Shown piece by piece: positions 46,965 through 54,144 of a stretch of 64,000 bases of DNA (its first letter is position 1; the number at the start of each line of letters is the position of its first letter). A model generated the notes under the pieces. It saw only the letters and a list, made by a program, of their open reading frames with translations, was not told the origin of the DNA and ran no database searches. The position numbers and the translations under genes are program-made. Source of the DNA: Candidatus Margulisiibacteriota bacterium (GTDB lineage: Bacteria; Margulisbacteria; WOR-1; JAKLHX01; JBAZKV01); contig JBAZKV010000004.1 of NCBI GenBank assembly GCA_041650635.1, positions 1-64,000 on the forward strand. The letters run 5' to 3'.

Positions 46965-48683
46965 CTATTTTGAATAACTTTCCTTGACCGCGAACCTTTT
47001 TATTTTTTTTGTTGCGGTCTTCGGCAGTTCGCCTTCGGCAATATAATATCTAGCAATTCTTTTGTGAGGAGTCAAGAGTTTTCCCCAGTTCTCAACCTCT
47101 TCTCCAATAACCGTCCTGACAGTTGAGTCGTTCAGCTCCAGCCCTCTTTTGGTGACCCAGTCGGCCATTTTGTCCATGTCCGGCACAATTGCGGCATGCA
47201 CCTCTTCCATCCCCTGCCTTATACCGGACATTATCTTTGACCCGAATACGCAGATCTCTTTTATAAAAGGGCTTTTTGAGATAACGAATTCGACCTCATC
47301 GGGATAGACATTTTTGCCGGAACCCAGGACTATCAGGTCTTTTGACCGGCCGGTTATATAAAGATTGCCTTTTGCGTCCAGCCTGCCCAAGTCCCCTGTG
47401 CGGAACCAGCCGTCCATGATGGCTTCTGAGGTGGCACCGGGATCATTGTAATAACCCTTCATTATGTTGGGGCCTTTGGCCATTATCTCTCCTACGGCCT
47501 CGCGGTTGGGAGCGTGTATCTTGATATCTACTCCAGGAAGAGGCCTGCCCACCGATCCGAAAACATTGTTGTCCATAGTGCAGGCTGCAAGTATAGGCGA
47601 AGTTTCTGTAAGCCCATAGCCCTGCAGTATGGTAAATCCCATCAGGTCAAATTCCTTTATGATCTTCGGGTCTAAAGGGGCGCCTCCGCTGACAAAGAAC
47701 TTGATGTGGCCGCCGAACTTATTTTGAATGAAGCCAAACAAATGTTTGCCGATGTTAATGCGCAGAAATACTTTGAAATACATAGAAATACATAGAAATA
47801 CCCGGAAGAGGACCCTGGCGGCAATGCCTTTTTCCTCGACTTGTCTTTTGATGCCGTCCAGAAAAAGCTTGTAAAGGAGGGGCACGCCGCAGATAAGCGT
47901 GACCTTTGTTTCCTGCATATTGTTAAGCAGGTGGTAGGATTTTAGGCTCTCCGCATAGGTTATAGAGGCTCCCTTGAAGATAGGACAGAACATTCCGGCA
48001 GTTGTTTCAAAAGTATGATAGTTGGGAAGGATGGAGAGGAAATTATCTCCGGGGCCGATCATATGAAACAGCGGGTCAATGCCGATGACATTTGACATTA
48101 TGTTCTTGTGGCTCAGCATTACGCCCTTAGGATTTCCGGTGGTTCCAGAAGTATAGATGATGGCGGCGATGTCGTCGGGGGCAACGGCGGCAAGGGGCAG
48201 GGGGCAAGCTTGCGGCGAGCGGAGTCGAGCCGGGTCAAGGGGCAAGGTAAGGATTTTATCGATGTCTGCATCTAAGTTCACGGCCTTTTTAAGCAAAGGC
48301 AGGCGCGGTCTTAATTTTTCTATTTTTTGAGCCTGTTCTCCCGAGCAGAACACTATTTCCGACCCTGAATCCGACAAAAGGCTGAAAAGCTCTTCGCTTT
48401 CCAGTTTTGGGTCCAGAGGTACTATTATTGCCCCTATACTGGTAACGCCAAAATAGACCATCGGCCATTCGGGCCGGTTCTCCGAAAGCAGGGCGATACG
48501 GCCGCCGTGCTTTATCCCGGAATCAAAGAGGAAAGAACTTATCTTTTGCAGGGAGCCATAAAATTCCAGGTAGCTGATCTTTCTGTAATTTCCGCTAGGG
48601 TCTTTCATTTGCAGAGCCGTAAGGCCCCTGAATTTTTCAGCCGAAGCTTTAAGCATTTCAGGTATGGTCGGGATGTTGTCCAT
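46965..48683 (-). CDS. AMP-dependent acyl-CoA/acyl-ACP ligase
   Basis: 572-residue fatty-acid-activating enzyme. The ATP/AMP motif YTSGTTGNPKGVMLSHKN, GYGLTETSPIL, the DGWFRTGDLGRLDAKGN core and GRSKDLIVLGSGKNVYP are typical of long-chain acyl ligases. Two oddities are seen: residues about 147-164 (LPLDPARLRSPQACPLPL) come from a repeat-like insertion just before the ATP motif, and FRVFLCISMYFKVFLRI comes from a GAAATAC repeat tract. The start at 48683 (MDNIPTIPEML) is set by a promoter ending 7 nt upstream. With ACP and PlsC it may act as an acyl-ACP ligase. Confidence 0.9.
   Translation of the reverse strand: MDNIPTIPEMLKASAEKFRGLTALQMKDPSGNYRKISYLEFYGSLQKISSFLFDSGIKHGGRIALLSENRPEWPMVYFGVTSIGAIIVPLDPKLESEELFSLLSDSGSEIVFCSGEQAQKIEKLRPRLPLLKKAVNLDADIDKILTLPLDPARLRSPQACPLPLAAVAPDDIAAIIYTSGTTGNPKGVMLSHKNIMSNVIGIDPLFHMIGPGDNFLSILPNYHTFETTAGMFCPIFKGASITYAESLKSYHLLNNMQETKVTLICGVPLLYKLFLDGIKRQVEEKGIAARVLFRVFLCISMYFKVFLRINIGKHLFGFIQNKFGGHIKFFVSGGAPLDPKIIKEFDLMGFTILQGYGLTETSPILAACTMDNNVFGSVGRPLPGVDIKIHAPNREAVGEIMAKGPNIMKGYYNDPGATSEAIMDGWFRTGDLGRLDAKGNLYITGRSKDLIVLGSGKNVYPDEVEFVISKSPFIKEICVFGSKIMSGIRQGMEEVHAAIVPDMDKMADWVTKRGLELNDSTVRTVIGEEVENWGKLLTPHKRIARYYIAEGELPKTATKKIKRFAVKESYSK
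48191..48244. repeat. Repeat-like insertion in the acyl-ligase gene
   Basis: Direct 9-bp repeats CAAGGGGCA (48191-48199 and 48236-48244) flank a GC-rich segment with GCAAGCTTGC and GCGAGCGGAGTCGAGCC. It encodes an extra low-complexity loop (LPLDPARLRSPQACPLPL) immediately before the conserved catalytic region, without breaking the frame. Confidence 0.5.
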
Positions 48684-48690
48684 GACCAGC

Positions 48691-48719
48691 ATTATATAGG
48701 CAAAATGAAATCCGGGCAA
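48691..48719 (-). promoter_or_regulatory. Promoter of the acyl-ligase operon, leaderless layout
   Basis: Minus-strand -35 TTGCCC (48714-48719), 17-bp spacer and -10 TATAAT (48691-48696). Only 7 nt separate the -10 box from the ATG at 48683, so transcription should start at or beside the start codon. Confidence 0.75.
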
Positions 48720-48742
48720 GAGAATGTCGACAAAGAAACGGT

Positions 48743-49483
48743 ATGCGTTACATAATCAGTATAATGAGGGACCGCCGGCAAGCAGCGATCACGAGGCAAA
48801 GACACGAGCTGCGCAGCGCCTTTGAGTCTGAAGACCCGCGTCTGGCAGGGGACCTGCTTTCGGGGAGGCTGTCCGGGAGTGTTTTGCGCGACAGGGAGCT
48901 TGCGGGAATCGCTCTTAAATTCTTTTTTGAACATCGCAAAAGGGATAATGCAGGAAGGGTCATAAGCCTGCTGCCGGACGAACTGCTTCATTCTTTTGTC
49001 GGTACTTTTGACACAACAAAATATGTGTTCGGCGTGATCGGATGGAGGCCGTATGTTCATCTTAGAGAATCCTGGGGGCTTATATCCAGGATCTTCAGGC
49101 ATTACGGTTGCGATAAGAACTGGGATGCCGTCCTGGAAGGTTATGTGTCTTCTACCGTGCCTTTCGGGCTCAAAGTCTGCGGCTGCAGAGAACTGCCCTC
49201 GGGGTTAAGAAACGAATTGTTCCAAAGAATGGACAAAAACAATATTCTTGAGGCCATGGGTTCCCTTAATGTTCATAATCTTGAAAAAGCAGCCGTTCTG
49301 GGACTTCCCTGCATCGGGGAAGAGTTTGCTGCAAAGGCGCTTGAGGGGATCGGGTGGCAAAGAACAGGCTTTCATGTGCGGGAAGCCATCAGTGTTGCAG
49401 AAATGCTCCCGGATCATCTTTTGGAAAGTCCGCAAGTAGGGGCGGTACTCGAAAGGGCTTCGAGGGTTTTGGCCGAGCGCTGA
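48743..49483 (+). CDS. Hypothetical helical protein
   Basis: 246-residue protein I do not recognise. It is predicted mostly helical, rich in Arg, Glu and Leu, with no signal peptide, membrane segment or enzyme motif. Recognisable pieces are LRSAFESEDPRLAGDLLSGRLSG, a possible repeat pattern of helix pairs, and CGCRELPSGLRNELFQRM. The start is uncertain: the ATG at 48743 is given, but a TATAATG at 48760-48766 overlaps a second in-frame ATG (48764). It diverges from the acyl-ligase operon, and its stop is 1 nt from the convergent nadE stop. Confidence 0.5.
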   Translation: MRYIISIMRDRRQAAITRQRHELRSAFESEDPRLAGDLLSGRLSGSVLRDRELAGIALKFFFEHRKRDNAGRVISLLPDELLHSFVGTFDTTKYVFGVIGWRPYVHLRESWGLISRIFRHYGCDKNWDAVLEGYVSSTVPFGLKVCGCRELPSGLRNELFQRMDKNNILEAMGSLNVHNLEKAAVLGLPCIGEEFAAKALEGIGWQRTGFHVREAISVAEMLPDHLLESPQVGAVLERASRVLAER

Positions 49484-49484
49484 G

Positions 49485-51188
49485 CTAAACTTTGTTATAC
49501 CCGTTAGTTATCGGCATCCTGCGGTCCTTGCCGAAAGCTTTTGGGGTTATCTTGATCCCCGGTGCCGACTGCCGGCGTTTGTATTCGCTGCGGTCGATCA
49601 TGGATATAGTATGTTTCACGATTGGTTGGGGCAGACGGCCGTCTGCCCTTACAATCTCCTCGATGCCCATGTCTTTTTCCACATACCCCTCGATTATCCT
49701 GTCCAGCACATCATAGGGAGGCAGCGTGTCCTGGTCTTTTTGATCCGGTTTTAACTCTGCGGTTGGAGGCCTGTTTATAATGCTTTCCGGTATCACCTTT
49801 CCCACGGAATTCCTGTAATTAACAAGCTCATAGACCAGCGTTTTTGGCACATCTTTTATTACAGAAAGCCCTCCGCACATGTCCCCGTATAACGTCGAAT
49901 ATCCTGTGCTGACCTCGCTCTTATTGCCTGTTGCAAGCACCAGATATCCGAATTTGTTCGAGAAGGCCATGAGCAGGCTGCCCCTTATCCTGGCCTGGAG
50001 GTTCTCTTCCGCTATATTGGCCTGTGTGCCGGAAAAGGGGCCTGCCAGCGACTTCATAAATTGCGCAAAAATATCTGAGATCGGCAATTCAAGGCATTCT
50101 ATCCCAAGGTTCTTTGCCACTGCAAAAGCGTCTTCTCCGCTCTGCTGTGAGGTGTATTGCGACGGCATGAATACGGCTTTTACATTATCGCTTCCCAGTG
50201 CGTCCTTTGAGACGGCGGCAACCAGAGCAGAATCAATACCTCCGGAAAGGCCAAGGACCACTTTCTTGAAGCCGTTCTTTTTGACATAATCGCGGAGTCC
50301 GAGCCACAGCGCTTTATAGACCTCCGCTGTCCTTGGAAGCGGTTCCGGGTTGGAAACTTTTATGCTGGTCTTGAGAGGGAAGTTCTTGCTTTTGATCCCA
50401 ACAATTTTTATTCCGGAGCCCCTCCTTGTCTTATTGTCCGAAGCTTCTATATCATAAACAAGGATGTCTTCCTCGAACTGTCTGCCTCTTGAGACCACTT
50501 TGCCTTTTCTGTCCAAAATAAAGGAATGTCCGTCAAAAACAAGTTCGTCCTGGCCCCCGACAAGATTGAGATAAGCAAAACAATTCCCCGTTTTTACTGA
50601 AAGCTGTTTTGCTGCTTTTTCGCGTTCCGACCATTTTCCGACAGAATAGGGGGAAGCGTTTATGGACAATAAGAGGTCCGCTCCGGATGATGCCAGCTTT
50701 TTGGCCGGACCTTTCTCGTCCCAGAGGTCTTCACAGATAAGAAGCCCAAAAGAAAATCCGTCAAGTTCTATTATGCAGGAAGCTTTCCCTTGGGAAAAAT
50801 AGCGCTTTTCGTCAAAAACGCCGTAATTTGGCAGGCAGATCTTATCATAGACCGCAACCACCTTTCTGTTGTGTACAACAGCAGCCGAGTTAAACAGCTT
50901 CCCGTTCCGGTGATCGACAAACCCCACAACTGCGGTTATCTTTTCGCATTTGGACGATATGTCTTTGAGGGCCTTAAGATTGTCATCGACAAAGCCCTTT
51001 TTTAGCAGCAGGTCTTCGGGAGGGTACCCTGTTACGGCAAGTTCGGGAAATACCGCAAGATCGCAGCCTTCCTCCCTGCATTTTTCAAGATTCGCACCGA
51101 TCTTGTCCCTGTTGCTGTCGATGCCGCCGGCCAGGGCGTTCATCTGACAAAGGGCTATCCTTATTTTTTTTCTGCTGTCTTTTTTCAT
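49485..51188 (-). CDS. nadE: Glutamine-dependent NAD+ synthetase
   Basis: 567-residue two-domain enzyme making NAD+ from deamido-NAD+. The N-terminal nitrilase-like glutaminase domain (about 1-270) has the Glu in FPELAVTGYPPEDLLL, the Lys region YDKICLPNYGVFDEKRYF and the catalytic Cys in LLICEDLWDE. The C-terminal synthetase has the P-loop VLGLSGGIDSALVAAV, LATGNKSEVSTGYSTLYGD and RPPTAELKPDQKDQDTLPPYD. The ammonia-channelling architecture is complete. It diverges from the radical SAM gene. Confidence 0.97.
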   Translation of the reverse strand: MKKDSRKKIRIALCQMNALAGGIDSNRDKIGANLEKCREEGCDLAVFPELAVTGYPPEDLLLKKGFVDDNLKALKDISSKCEKITAVVGFVDHRNGKLFNSAAVVHNRKVVAVYDKICLPNYGVFDEKRYFSQGKASCIIELDGFSFGLLICEDLWDEKGPAKKLASSGADLLLSINASPYSVGKWSEREKAAKQLSVKTGNCFAYLNLVGGQDELVFDGHSFILDRKGKVVSRGRQFEEDILVYDIEASDNKTRRGSGIKIVGIKSKNFPLKTSIKVSNPEPLPRTAEVYKALWLGLRDYVKKNGFKKVVLGLSGGIDSALVAAVSKDALGSDNVKAVFMPSQYTSQQSGEDAFAVAKNLGIECLELPISDIFAQFMKSLAGPFSGTQANIAEENLQARIRGSLLMAFSNKFGYLVLATGNKSEVSTGYSTLYGDMCGGLSVIKDVPKTLVYELVNYRNSVGKVIPESIINRPPTAELKPDQKDQDTLPPYDVLDRIIEGYVEKDMGIEEIVRADGRLPQPIVKHTISMIDRSEYKRRQSAPGIKITPKAFGKDRRMPITNGYNKV

Positions 51189-51201
51189 GTCTTGCGGTTG
51201 A

Positions 51202-51207
51202 TATAAT
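51202..51207 (+). promoter_or_regulatory. -10 box close to the GTG start of the radical SAM gene
   Basis: TATAAT at 51202-51207 is followed by 11 nt and the GTG at 51219, so the predicted leader is about 5 nt and no Shine-Dalgarno is present. Confidence 0.5.
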
Positions 51208-51218
51208 GATATACAACA

Positions 51219-52169
51219 GTGGAGTCAAAAGCAAACCTGATAAAGAGGCGGCTGAAGGAAGCAAACGGCATCTTGGCTTCCTGCCGTCTTTGCGGGCACC
51301 GGTGCGGGGTCAACAGGCTTAAAGGAGAGATAGGAAAATGCGGGGCCGCACCCGATATTGAAGTTGCTTCTTATTGCCCTCATCACGGCGAAGAGCCGTT
51401 CCTATCCGGGGAAAAAGGTTCCGGGACAGTATTTTTTTCAAAATGCACTATGAAGTGTGTTTATTGCCAGAACTGGGAGATATCGCAGGGCGGCAATCAT
51501 ATTGTAGGGGCAGGTCGCGACCTGCCCCTACATGAAATCATGTTAAACCTCCAATCCCAAGGTTGCCACAATATTAACCTTGTTACCCCAACCCATTTTA
51601 TGCCGCAGATACTGCAGGAGTTAAAGATCGCTTTTGAAAAAGGTTTAGAGATCCCGATCGTTTATAATACCAACGGATATGACAGTCTTGAGCTGTTGAA
51701 AATCCTTGACGGGATAATTGATGTATATATGCCCGACTTTAAATATTATGACGATGAAAAAGCAGCGAAATATTCGAATGCGGAGAACTATGTTGAGACA
51801 GCAAAGGCCGGTATCAAGGAAATGTTCAGACAGGTCGGGAATTTGAGATTTGATGAAAATGAAATTGCAGTAAGAGGACTTCTTGTGCGGCATCTGGTCC
51901 TGCCGAACGGGATATCGGACAGCAAGAAAGCCGTCAAATACTTATCCACAATATCCAGGGAGTTGTGGATAAGTATAATGAGCCAGTATAGCCCTCAAAA
52001 CAGAGCGGGAGAGTACGAAGAACTTAACAGACCTCTGCATCCGGAAGAATACTGGGAGGCGGTAAAAGCGGCACAGGACCTGAAAATGGAGAACTATCTA
52101 ATTCAGGAATTGGAGTCAAGAAAAGAATTGCTTCCCGACTTTAAGAGGGAAAATCCCTTTCTTCCATAG
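51219..52169 (+). CDS. Radical SAM protein of the PflX/PflA-related family
   Basis: 316-residue iron-sulfur enzyme related to pyruvate-formate-lyase activating enzymes (COG1313 type). The SAM cluster motif is KCTMKCVYCQNWEIS. An additional Cys region at the N-terminus (CRLCGHRCGVNRLKGEIGKCG) is typical of this subgroup, and PTHFMPQI follows. It starts with GTG. Residues 96-105 (VGAGRDLPLH) derive from the 28-bp palindrome at 51504-51531, inserted between the catalytic loop and the next helix. A 14-bp inverted repeat with two DnaA boxes lies at 51938-51976. Its end overlaps the convergent ferredoxin gene by 29 bp. Confidence 0.88.
   Translation: MESKANLIKRRLKEANGILASCRLCGHRCGVNRLKGEIGKCGAAPDIEVASYCPHHGEEPFLSGEKGSGTVFFSKCTMKCVYCQNWEISQGGNHIVGAGRDLPLHEIMLNLQSQGCHNINLVTPTHFMPQILQELKIAFEKGLEIPIVYNTNGYDSLELLKILDGIIDVYMPDFKYYDDEKAAKYSNAENYVETAKAGIKEMFRQVGNLRFDENEIAVRGLLVRHLVLPNGISDSKKAVKYLSTISRELWISIMSQYSPQNRAGEYEELNRPLHPEEYWEAVKAAQDLKMENYLIQELESRKELLPDFKRENPFLP
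51504..51531. repeat. 28-bp palindromic element, copy E (in radical SAM gene)
   Basis: Perfect 28-bp palindrome with outer arms GTAGGGGC/GCCCCTAC and inner arms AGGTC-GC-GACCT. It starts on a codon boundary and is read VGAGRDLPL, the same phase as copies A and B. Confidence 0.9.
51938..51976. repeat. Perfect 14-bp inverted repeat made of two facing DnaA boxes
   Basis: Arms ATACTTATCCACAA (51938-51951) and TTGTGGATAAGTAT (51963-51976) are exact inverses around an 11-nt loop. Each arm contains the consensus box TTATCCACA. It lies inside the radical SAM gene, about 47 kb from oriC. Confidence 0.8.
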
Positions 52170-52344
52170 TGATCGCTTTTGAAGGGCAGAGCCTGGCGCA
52201 GCCGCCGAGTCCGTCGCACTTTACCAGTTCATCAATAGATGCCGTGCCGTCCTTTATCTTGATGATCTTTGGCGGGCACATATCCGCGCAGATGCCGCAG
52301 CCCGTGCATTTTGAGGGCTCTATTATGGCCACCAGTTTTCTCAT
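52141..52344 (-). CDS. Ferredoxin-type 4Fe-4S protein
   Basis: 67-residue electron carrier. The first cluster motif is complete (CTGCGICADMCPPKI). The second reads CDGLGGCARLCPSKAI, where the second Cys of the usual CxxCxxC is Leu, a form also seen in clostridial-type small ferredoxins. The start at 52344 lies 6 nt after a minus-strand TAAAAT box (52351-52356) with no Shine-Dalgarno, so a leaderless mRNA is likely. Its end overlaps that of the convergent radical SAM gene by 29 bp. It could serve as electron donor to that enzyme. Confidence 0.9.
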   Translation of the reverse strand: MRKLVAIIEPSKCTGCGICADMCPPKIIKIKDGTASIDELVKCDGLGGCARLCPSKAITMEERDFPS

Positions 52345-52370
52345 ATATTTATTTTACCATCGAACGGGTG

Positions 52371-52376
52371 TATAAT
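52371..52376 (+). promoter_or_regulatory. -10 box of pfkA
   Basis: TATAAT at 52371-52376, 10 nt before the pfkA ATG, without a Shine-Dalgarno; the leader would be about 4 nt. The divergent ferredoxin -10 box (52351-52356) is only 14 bp away, so the two promoters overlap. Confidence 0.55.
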
Positions 52377-52386
52377 TATTTTCAAT

Positions 52387-53355
52387 ATGAAGATAAAGAA
52401 AATAGCGGTGTTAACCACGGGCGGAGATGCTCCCGGCATGAATGCTGCCATCCGGGCTGTAGTGAGAACGGCGGTTTACAACGGTCTTAAGGTAATGGGA
52501 GTGGAGCGTGGTTATGCCGGCCTGATAGACGGTGAAATAAGAGAGCTCGAAGTTAATTCGGTCAGCGGCATAATCAACAGGGGAGGCACGATTCTTCATA
52601 CTGTAAGGTGTCCTGAGTTCAGGAAAAGGTCGGCCAGACGCAGGGCCGTTGAACACATAAGGACCAACGGGATAGATGCTCTGGTAATAATAGGCGGCGA
52701 CGGTTCTCTTAATGCTTCGGTATCCCTGTACAGGGACTTCAAAGTTCCCTGTGTCGTGATACCGGCAACCATAGACAATGATCTTCCAAAAACGGACTAT
52801 ACAATAGGTTTTGATACTGCAGTGAATACCGCGGTCGAAGCTATCGACAAGATACGTGATACCGCCACATCCCACGAGAGGATATTCATAGTTGAGGTAA
52901 TGGGAAGGGAACACGGATTCATAGCTTTGGAAGTCGGGCTTGTATCAGGAGCCGAGGTGGTGCTTATCCCTGAGGCCAAATATTCGGCCGCTTCAGTGAT
53001 AAAAGAGATAGAAAAAGGGCACAAAAGAGGCAAGTGCAGCAGCATTATTGTAAAAGCCGAAGGCGCGGGAAATGAAGCCAAACTGGCGCAGGAGATAAGG
53101 GACAAGACCTGCCTTGATGTCAGGATAGCGGTGCTGGGCCATATGCAGAGAGGCGGAGCCCCGACGGCCTTTAGCAGGCAGCTGGCGTGCAGATTTGGCG
53201 CGCACGCAGTGGAGCTTTTGCTCGAGGGGAAATTCAACCGCATGGTGTCCATAACCTGCCACAGCATTACTTCTTTCCCAATAGACGAAGTGTTGAGGTC
53301 CAAAAAAGAGATAGACCTTGAAAGCTACCGTCTGACCAAGATACTGGCGATATAG
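52387..53355 (+). CDS. pfkA: 6-phosphofructokinase
   Basis: 322-residue glycolytic enzyme phosphorylating fructose 6-phosphate. The ATP-binding GGDAPGMNAAIRAVVRTA and GGDGSLNASVSL, the catalytic TIDNDLPKTDYTIGFDTA and the fructose-site EVMGREHGFIAL are intact. The residue after GGDG is Ser, and the Gly preceding the ATP loop is kept, consistent with the ATP-dependent type. Allosteric HMQRGGAPTAFSR is present. It is followed 2 nt later by DUF1805, with which it forms a short operon. Enolase lies elsewhere in the window. Confidence 0.96.
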   Translation: MKIKKIAVLTTGGDAPGMNAAIRAVVRTAVYNGLKVMGVERGYAGLIDGEIRELEVNSVSGIINRGGTILHTVRCPEFRKRSARRRAVEHIRTNGIDALVIIGGDGSLNASVSLYRDFKVPCVVIPATIDNDLPKTDYTIGFDTAVNTAVEAIDKIRDTATSHERIFIVEVMGREHGFIALEVGLVSGAEVVLIPEAKYSAASVIKEIEKGHKRGKCSSIIVKAEGAGNEAKLAQEIRDKTCLDVRIAVLGHMQRGGAPTAFSRQLACRFGAHAVELLLEGKFNRMVSITCHSITSFPIDEVLRSKKEIDLESYRLTKILAI

Positions 53356-53357
53356 CA

Positions 53358-53648
53358 GTGCAGGACATAAAACTATCAAACAAGACCGCGCAGGGCGATG
53401 TTGTACCTCTTTTTGGCGTGACCATGGTCTATGCAAAGACGGACAAAGGCTTTGTGGGCTGCGGACTGTTCGATGTCAATGTTTTTGACAAATTCGGCTG
53501 TCCCGCGGCCAAAGTAAGATCCCCCAAAGGACCCATAACGGATATGCAGGGGCTCCTTGACTCGCCGGTGGTGGAGGCCAATTCCTGCGCAAAGGCGGGG
53601 GGCCTTCAAGAAGGCATGACTGGCAGGGATGCCCTTGAAAAATTATGA
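53358..53648 (+). CDS. DUF1805 (YunC-like) protein
   Basis: 96-residue single-domain protein of the DUF1805 family. It shows GFVGCGLFDVNVFDKFGCPAAKVRSPKGP, quoted in pieces as VGCGLFDVNVFDKFG and AAKVRSPKGP, with the paired Cys and compact alpha/beta fold of the family. It begins with GTG 2 nt after pfkA and overlaps the next gene by 4 bp. Function is unknown throughout the family. Confidence 0.82.
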   Translation: MQDIKLSNKTAQGDVVPLFGVTMVYAKTDKGFVGCGLFDVNVFDKFGCPAAKVRSPKGPITDMQGLLDSPVVEANSCAKAGGLQEGMTGRDALEKL

Positions 53649-54061
53649 ATTATTACTGGCTTGCCGTTCTTACTTCGGTCATCTGGGGCATTGCGCCTAT
53701 ACTAGAAAAGCTTGGCCTTTCCAGGGTTGAGCCGCTGACCGGATTGTTTTACAGGAGCCTGGCGGTACTTCTCGGGCTTATATTCCTTGGTTTCTTTATG
53801 ATCAAGCCTCATGAACTGCGGAGTGCGGACCTTAGATCGATCGGCCTCATAATGGCAGGCGGTTTTCTGGCAAGCTTTGTTGCCCAGGTGCTTTTCTACC
53901 ACAGCCTTAAGATCGGGGATGTGTCAAAAGTCGTTCCTATTTCCGGCAGCTATCCACTGGTCGCCTTTATTCTGGGCGTCATCCTCCTTGGGGAAGCGAT
54001 CACCCCAGCCAAGATAGCAGGCTGCCTGTGCGTGATACTCGGGATATGGCTGCTGAAGTAA
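53645..54061 (+). CDS. Half-size EamA (DMT) transporter
   Basis: 138-residue membrane protein with five hydrophobic segments, equal to one EamA repeat. The family opening is WLAVLTSVIWGIAPILEKLGL and the end VPISGSYPLVAFILGVILLGEAITPAKIAGCLCVILGIWLL is quoted here in pieces: VPISGSYPLVAFILGV, LLGEAITPAKIAG. Full-size relatives have two such repeats, so it probably works as a dimer. It exports or imports small metabolites. It overlaps DUF1805 by 4 bp. Confidence 0.85.
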   Translation: MNYYWLAVLTSVIWGIAPILEKLGLSRVEPLTGLFYRSLAVLLGLIFLGFFMIKPHELRSADLRSIGLIMAGGFLASFVAQVLFYHSLKIGDVSKVVPISGSYPLVAFILGVILLGEAITPAKIAGCLCVILGIWLLK

Positions 54062-54144
54062 AGGTCATATACACCTCAGAACCTGTTAATGCCAGTTTGT
54101 TGGAATGGCTGGCAGGAAGATCTTCGTAATTCTTTTGTGCCGGG

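Noticed and set aside
49437..49465. GTAGGGGC near the end of the hypothetical gene at 48743
   Set aside because: No matching GCCCCTAC arm follows, so it is not a copy of the element.
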